This document shows, in pieces, positions 59,362 through 64,000 of a DNA stretch of 64,000 nucleotides. The DNA lies in IMG/VR virus record IMGVR_UViG_3300049629_001293, positions 1 to 64,000 of that record; one strand, given 5' to 3'. Each line of letters opens with the position of its first letter. Position 1 is the stretch's first letter. A program made the position numbers and the translations under genes. This DNA is from a virus. The notes under the pieces are model-generated. The model saw only the letters and a program-made list of their open reading frames with translations. It had not been told where the DNA came from and did no database searches.

Positions 59362-60896
59362 TATCTAGTAACCCCCATGCGTGTTTTTCCTATCGTTAAA
59401 GGCTGCTTATAGGCGTGCACCCGTCGTCTTTCCCCTTCGGTGAGTTCATCTCCGTAGGTAGATTGAGCAGGTCTTTTGAGCATCGAATCAAGGCGATGGG
59501 AGAACTCCTCTGAGTCTCCATCGTCTCCATCGTCTCTATCTTCTTCCTCCTCGTCATCCCCTTCTTCTTTATCACCTGGATCGGTGGGGGAAGAATCGTA
59601 ATTCTCCTGAACGTAGGCAAAAACCCCGTCTACATAAGAATCGGATCGGAACGTCAAGTCCATATTGGGTTCGATTTCAGCTAACAAAGTGCGTTTGATG
59701 TCGCTAGTAGAGAAGCTACTATCAAACCGAGCGTCAGAGAACCCTGGCAACAAACTGTCGGCTTCCTTCCATATCGCCAAAAGATCCCCGACCGAATCAC
59801 CCCGACAAGCACTCTCATCTTCGTCGTTGCTATCAACACGAGGCTTGGACTTTTTTTTCTTTTTGGAAGTCGTAGTTTCTTCTTCCTCTGCAACATCCCA
59901 TTCTTCCATCATTTCTTCTTCTTCATTGTCCTCCTCTTCCATCATTTCTTCATCTTCGGGAACGGGAGGCATCATTTTCTTTTTGCCTCCATCAACGCGG
60001 ACGTACTGCCCCATGTCATTCCGGTAATAACCTAATTCACCAAGGACATTATCGGCATTGTCTACGATGATCTCTAGGTTATCTAACCGGAACTGGTAAT
60101 TTTCCCGTGCGGCTTCTAGCTTCCGGTTCTCCCGACTCGTAGTATCAAACCGTGTAACAAGCGAATCGTGGCGTTCCTTTAATTCTTTCAATTCACGGAA
60201 TCGAGTACCGCTAATGGAAGCGAAAGATTCAGGGATTCCTGAATACTCAACTCCATCGCATCTAACTATTGCCATACGCTGTTCATTATCTCCATTATCA
60301 TTGGTTTTGTTAGGGTTACTAGGGTTTTCGATGACTTGCCCTGCGACAGCTTGTCCAATCCCCGCAGCACTATCTAATCGGAGGCGAACATCTCCCCCTG
60401 CCCTTCCTCGGCTCGTCAAAGCCAAATGGTTGGCACGGACATTAATCTGTTCCCTGTCATAGTGTTGCCCATTCCACACCCCTTCCCCTTGCTTGATGTC
60501 GCAGGTATATCCAGCAGATAGTTGTTCCTTTTCCCTTGCATCAATTAGGGCGATCGCCTTAGCATCAAAAAACGACACCAAGCCTTTGATCACCCCTTCA
60601 GTCTTGTCATAATAAGCAGAAGAATCAGTCATCCCTACCGTGTAATCCTTGTAGCTTTCGCTATTAAGAAGTCCAACATAGGGATGTTCTATCACCAGGG
60701 GGAGGAGTTTGAAACTCTCTACTGTGGCCAGTTCTGCATTGGTTTCCGGTCTCCTGAGTTCGTGGACTATGGAGCCATCAGGCTGACGATACTCCAACAC
60801 CCCGTCACAACAAAAAGACCCCTCACAATGGAGACGACCATCCTCAGTTCTTATTACCCTAAATTTAGTTGGAGCATCGAGCCTGATTTCAACCAT
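59361..60896 (-). CDS. DUF2213 prohead protease/scaffold
   Basis: 511 aa. Residues 1-180 carry the DUF2213 domain: LPLVIEHPYVGLL, EQLSAGYTCDI and NVRANHLALTSRGRAG, with candidate Ser and His of the head-maturation protease. From about 220 a coiled coil is followed by strongly acidic runs and a C-terminal helix, typical of a fused scaffold. R-x-D motifs (RLDS, RVDS, RFDS, RLDS) recur about nine times, suggesting self-cleavage sites. Confidence 0.82.
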   Translation of the reverse strand: MVEIRLDAPTKFRVIRTEDGRLHCEGSFCCDGVLEYRQPDGSIVHELRRPETNAELATVESFKLLPLVIEHPYVGLLNSESYKDYTVGMTDSSAYYDKTEGVIKGLVSFFDAKAIALIDAREKEQLSAGYTCDIKQGEGVWNGQHYDREQINVRANHLALTSRGRAGGDVRLRLDSAAGIGQAVAGQVIENPSNPNKTNDNGDNEQRMAIVRCDGVEYSGIPESFASISGTRFRELKELKERHDSLVTRFDTTSRENRKLEAARENYQFRLDNLEIIVDNADNVLGELGYYRNDMGQYVRVDGGKKKMMPPVPEDEEMMEEEDNEEEEMMEEWDVAEEEETTTSKKKKKSKPRVDSNDEDESACRGDSVGDLLAIWKEADSLLPGFSDARFDSSFSTSDIKRTLLAEIEPNMDLTFRSDSYVDGVFAYVQENYDSSPTDPGDKEEGDDEEEEDRDDGDDGDSEEFSHRLDSMLKRPAQSTYGDELTEGERRRVHAYKQPLTIGKTRMGVTR

Positions 60897-61028
60897 TTCT
60901 CAATACAAAAAACAAATAATTCTTTTTAAAGAATAACGCACCCTATCAGTCATTTAAAGAGGGTGCAAAAAAATAATTTCTATACAAGAAAATAGACTAA
61001 AATTAAATCAATGATTTAGATATAAATA

Positions 61029-61403
61029 ATGACTATTACAAAAAGAGAGTATCCTTCTAAGAAAACGTTAGGATCTGGTGCATTGGCTCCCTATCGCGCT
61101 CTCGGTCGGTCAATTCGACGAGATCTTATAAATGCAAATCTTGGAATGATGGAATTTAGCGAGAAAAGTGGGTGGGATTGGCAGACAATTCGACGGATTT
61201 TAATGGGGGAGCGGCGGACGGATTTTATAGAACTGTTGATTATCGCTTCGTTAATTTCTGAGGATCAATCGGAAACGGAAAGACTGATCCTCACCTGGAC
61301 GAAGGAAACTTTGAAAATCATCGAGGAAGGAATCCCCCAAGAAATTAACCCAGGTCTTGTTGATAATCTTGTCGAGATTAACGAAGAGATCCCTTTAGAA
61401 TAG
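61029..61403 (+). CDS. helix-turn-helix regulator inside the virion operon
   Basis: 124 aa, the only + strand gene in the virion region. Cro/CI-like helix-turn-helix (GRSIRRDLINANLGMMEFSE then WDWQTIRRILMGERRTDF). Divergent from the scaffold gene across a 132-base AT-rich gap, and its end overlaps the gpG-like gene. Could set the ratio between the two halves of the late operon. Confidence 0.7.
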   Translation: MTITKREYPSKKTLGSGALAPYRALGRSIRRDLINANLGMMEFSEKSGWDWQTIRRILMGERRTDFIELLIIASLISEDQSETERLILTWTKETLKIIEEGIPQEINPGLVDNLVEINEEIPLE

Positions 61404-61797
61404 CAATAATCTCCTGACGATTCCGTTGGCTTACTCCTAAAAATTGACGTTTAGGCATTTTCTTAGTGCCTTTTTGTAAATAGGAGCCATAGGGCAATGG
61501 AGTCCCTACCTCAACCCTTCCTTTTTCAATCCGATATCGAATAGAAGATCGCAACAATCCTTGGCGTTGTAGTATTTGCATAATAAAACCCCGACTAGCC
61601 TTGTATTTAAGGGTTGATGGGGCTAGGTGTTCCCATTTCTCCCCATAAGGACTCTGTTCCTTCTGGAAGTTCTCATCGGTTGATGCCACCATGAACTGCC
61701 CAACTTTATGCAGTTCAGGTGTGAGGTTCTGAAACTTTCTGATTAATTTATTGAGGTAATTTTGGACTTGGTTAGCAACGAATTTTAGGGATAGCAT
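61378..61797 (-). CDS. Mu gpG-like virion morphogenesis protein
   Basis: 139 aa. Matches the phage virion morphogenesis family pattern: STDENFQKEQSPYGEKWEHL, then QGLLRSSIRYRI, VEVGTPLPYGSYLQKGT and the ending RQFLGVS. Such proteins act in head or tail assembly. Overlaps the convergent regulator by 26 bases. Confidence 0.8.
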   Translation of the reverse strand: MLSLKFVANQVQNYLNKLIRKFQNLTPELHKVGQFMVASTDENFQKEQSPYGEKWEHLAPSTLKYKASRGFIMQILQRQGLLRSSIRYRIEKGRVEVGTPLPYGSYLQKGTKKMPKRQFLGVSQRNRQEIIAILKGSLR

Positions 61798-61903
61798 AGG
61801 GTTAAAAGTAAAATATATCCTAATTTTAATATAAAAAAGGAAGGCTTTAACACCTCCTCCATCTTACCGTTTCAGTTACCCTCTGCACCCTCAAAACCCT
61901 CTT

Positions 61904-62041
61904 TTAATATTGTTTTGACTTTTGACTGTTTTCTGTCTTTTGGGTAGCTAACCGATTCTTGTCTTCAAGTAGACGATTATACGCTACAACCTCATCAAGA
62001 ACTCGGTTTTTTTCCAAATCGGTAAGTTTTTTGTAGTTCAT
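61904..62041 (-). CDS. small coiled-coil protein
   Basis: 45 aa, ATG at 62041 overlapping the end of the upstream effector by 47 bases, with AGG seven bases before it. One amphipathic helix (DEVVAYNRLLEDKNRLATQK). Support is modest: coding-like helix and coupling. Confidence 0.4.
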   Translation of the reverse strand: MNYKKLTDLEKNRVLDEVVAYNRLLEDKNRLATQKTENSQKSKQY

Positions 62042-63632
62042 CTAGTACCTGTTCATATACTTCTTTTATTATTTTAGCAGAACCTTTTTGATTATTGGCT
62101 AATTTTTCTGCTGCTTGATTCAAAAGTGTCGAAACTTTTCCTGTTAGCATTTTTTCTTGATCAAATGCCCCTAGTGCTTTTTCTGCAATATCAGCAATTT
62201 CACTTGACTCCTCTACGTTGATTTTATTTCCTGCTTTGGCTAAATCTGAGGCAGCTTTTGACTTCCCAACAGTTGAGAATAAACGCTTTTCCCTTTGCAA
62301 CTGTCTTTTTATAGCAGATTGAATCTGGGCTTTTTCAATAGCCAAAGAGCGAGATTCAGGGGAAAATCCCAACAAATCAAATAAGCCACCCTGAGATTCG
62401 GTTATTGTTGGGGCATTTGTTACCATATCGGACAATTCCTCTATAGTGTCATTAGTGATCTTTTTACCTTTTTTCTCTTCTTTCTCCACTAACTCTAGTA
62501 AGTCTTGTTGTTGGCGGTGATCTTTTATTTTAGAACCAATTACAACAGCCCTTTGTTCGGGGATTTGACCCTGTACCACTCTATTAAATAGAGAGTCACT
62601 TAGACTAGCTAAAGCCAGCCCGTCCTCAGCTATTTTCTCCCTCATGGGTACGCCTTTTTTCTCTAGGTCTTGTTTTGTTAAACCAGAATCTCTAAAGAAT
62701 TTAGCTGCATCCTGAGCATTGCCTCGACCTTCTGCGATATTTGTTAATGCACCAATAGCACGGGCTTCTTCTGGAGATTTAGCATCAATTAATTTTACGG
62801 TGACGGATTCAGCATTTAGTTTTTTAGCTAATGCAAGTCGGTTGTGACCGTTCACGACATAAACACCGCCATCTTTGGGATCTTGCCAAACTTGAAGGAT
62901 GCCACCCAGGTTAGAATCCCACGTTTTAACTCCCGACAAACTCCCGACTTCTCCCGACTTGGTTTGCTCTCCAATGATCTTGTATTGAAATCTTTTAGGG
63001 TCAACCTGGATTTTACTGGGGTCGGCTTCTGCTATTCCTGAAGACAAGACTTGATCCGCCCCCAACCGAGAAGCAGCATCATCCCACTTTCCTGCTGGTT
63101 TCGGTGTCAGCTTGTTATTCTCCTGCCTCTTAGCCGGATCATCCTGAGCCTCCTTAAACCCTCCCGCCATAGCTTTAACTTTGTCCAGCTTTTCCTGGGA
63201 AGGTTTATCAGGGGGGTCTGACTTGCAGTTCTTATTTAAGCTAATACAAGCCTTCCCGCAGTTATAGGAAGTATTGCCACACTTAGGTTTTTCCTTCCTA
63301 ACGGTCTTAGCTACATCGAATCGGTAGCAATACCCCTTTGAGTAGTCTTCCCACGCCACGGGGTCAACGTCGAGGCTGTCGGTTCGTTTCCAGGTAAACG
63401 GTTTGAAGGCAATGGAATCCCCAATCTCAAACTCAAAAACACGGGATCTAATGGCGTCCTTAAACCGTCCTTTGATGATGTTTTTGTTGCCTACTTCAAA
63501 ATCCAGAACGATAACCGGAGAGTTGTAGGCAAATGGCATCGACAAGACTTGAGAAATACCAAGTTTCATCTGCACTTCTGTTGGGGCAGCATCAAAGCTA
63601 GGGGGATTTTGACGGTTTAAGGTAGTGACCAT
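61995..63632 (-). CDS. modular virion effector: N-module, Cys module, ParB-like domain
   Basis: 545 aa. N-module (16-108; SMPFAYNSPVIVLDF, GRFKDAIRSRVFEF, KRTDS and GYCYRFDV), Cys module (118-136, one residue shorter at the first spacing), then a ParB/sulfiredoxin-like domain with GGVYVVNGHNRLALAKKL (256-272). A DNA-binding-like helical region follows (DSLFNRVVQGQIPEQRAVVI), then a coiled coil. It precedes the capsid genes, where many phages encode MuF-type proteins fused to effectors. Likely acts on DNA or nucleotides. Confidence 0.8.
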   Translation of the reverse strand: MVTTLNRQNPPSFDAAPTEVQMKLGISQVLSMPFAYNSPVIVLDFEVGNKNIIKGRFKDAIRSRVFEFEIGDSIAFKPFTWKRTDSLDVDPVAWEDYSKGYCYRFDVAKTVRKEKPKCGNTSYNCGKACISLNKNCKSDPPDKPSQEKLDKVKAMAGGFKEAQDDPAKRQENNKLTPKPAGKWDDAASRLGADQVLSSGIAEADPSKIQVDPKRFQYKIIGEQTKSGEVGSLSGVKTWDSNLGGILQVWQDPKDGGVYVVNGHNRLALAKKLNAESVTVKLIDAKSPEEARAIGALTNIAEGRGNAQDAAKFFRDSGLTKQDLEKKGVPMREKIAEDGLALASLSDSLFNRVVQGQIPEQRAVVIGSKIKDHRQQQDLLELVEKEEKKGKKITNDTIEELSDMVTNAPTITESQGGLFDLLGFSPESRSLAIEKAQIQSAIKRQLQREKRLFSTVGKSKAASDLAKAGNKINVEESSEIADIAEKALGAFDQEKMLTGKVSTLLNQAAEKLANNQKGSAKIIKEVYEQVLDELQKTYRFGKKPSS

Positions 63633-63684
63633 TGTTTTTGAGAATAGATTTACCGAGTCTTTCTGTACGGGTGCAGGTCGGGGT

Positions 63685-63909
63685 TTACCAGTCTTCCGGC
63701 CCTTGAGCTACAAAACGTTTGGCACGTTCGCGTTTTTCATCTTCTGTCAAATCGTCATAGCTTTTTTTTGGATATTTCTTAGCCATTCTTTTATCAAATT
63801 CCTGCAATGTCTCCCCTTCCCCTAAAGCATCCTCATCTTCGGATACAACAGCAGGAGGAACGGTTTTAATTTTCTTTTGTCCTTCAACAGCAGTTTTTTT
63901 GGCTTTCAT
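63685..63909 (-). CDS. hypothetical protein at head of visible virion operon
   Basis: 74 aa, charged (Lys/Glu-rich) and probably largely disordered, with two helices (LQEFDKRMAKKY; LTEDEKRERAKRFV). First gene downstream of the promoter-like sequence at 63942. No recognised family. Confidence 0.55.
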   Translation of the reverse strand: MKAKKTAVEGQKKIKTVPPAVVSEDEDALGEGETLQEFDKRMAKKYPKKSYDDLTEDEKRERAKRFVAQGPEDW

Positions 63910-63941
63910 AATTGATTTTCGTTTTTAATGCTAATAGGTCT

Positions 63942-63947
63942 ATTATA
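63942..63947 (-). promoter_or_regulatory. -10 box upstream of the virion operon
   Basis: Complement reads TATAAT, 33 bases before the start at 63909, within an AT-rich region. No consensus -35; a phage activator or alternative sigma factor could be needed. Whether this starts the late transcript or the operon continues from beyond the window cannot be told. Confidence 0.4.
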
Positions 63948-64000
63948 CTTTGTTTTTGCTTAATTAAGTTTACTTCTACCAATATCAAAATGTGCTTGGG

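Noticed and set aside
61378-61403. Frameshift joining the regulator and the gpG-like gene
   Set aside because: They are on opposite strands; it is a simple 26-base convergent overlap.

Overview
The window looks like part of a large temperate cyanophage or phage-plasmid from a cyanobacterium, probably a filamentous or bloom-forming one. The cyanobacterial HIP1 octamer GCGATCGC recurs throughout. The replication protein belongs to the cyanobacterial plasmid family CyRepA1, and there is an NblA-like phycobilisome-degradation gene, which only makes sense in a cyanobacterial host. GC content is moderate to low and gene spacing is phage-like. No integrase, portal, terminase large subunit or tail-tube gene is recognisable here, so the element continues beyond the window, almost certainly past the right end.

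Left module (1-7.8 kb, + strand): one tightly overlapping operon. It has a run of tiny single-pass membrane proteins, a secreted protein, a rhomboid intramembrane protease, and a membrane-anchored FtsK/HerA-like ATPase fused to a GIY-YIG nuclease domain. A small secreted cargo gene sits between 25-bp direct repeats. The operon ends with three paralogous small proteins, a RuvC-like nuclease and a terminator. This resembles a DNA-translocation or membrane-assembly machine of unknown type.

Replication and accessory region (7.9-41 kb, both strands): a 1190-aa CyRepA1-type replication protein followed by ten 11-bp iterons, an SNF2 helicase, a Rad52-like annealing protein, HU, ThyX, three DNA methyltransferases (one with a ParB-like N-terminus), a KilA-N protein, two ribbon-helix-helix-like regulators, an NblA-like protein, a GH10-like hydrolase with tail-fibre-like neighbours, and many small orphan genes. 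At least two promoter families are visible. In one, AAGTAAAAC-type boxes lie in and around sigma70 promoters near a ribbon-helix-helix gene and a 12-bp repeat array. In the other, a CCTAGGG-type box sits in the promoter spacer and is followed by a shared leader.

Virion region (41-63.9 kb, - strand, read right to left): Mu gpG-like protein, DUF2213 protease/scaffold, cement protein, DUF2184 major capsid, DUF4054 connector, small joining proteins, then a tail-assembly protein and a 1681-aa tape measure. Embedded in this operon is the most unusual part of the window: seven large proteins and one tiny one that share a conserved beta-rich N-terminal module and/or a four-cysteine module, followed by unrelated C-terminal domains (ParB-like, tandem winged helices, single and tandem ADP-ribosyltransferases, HExxH metallopeptidases). 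The architecture and position suggest virion-packaged, injected effectors that are diversified by domain swapping in the manner of polymorphic toxins.
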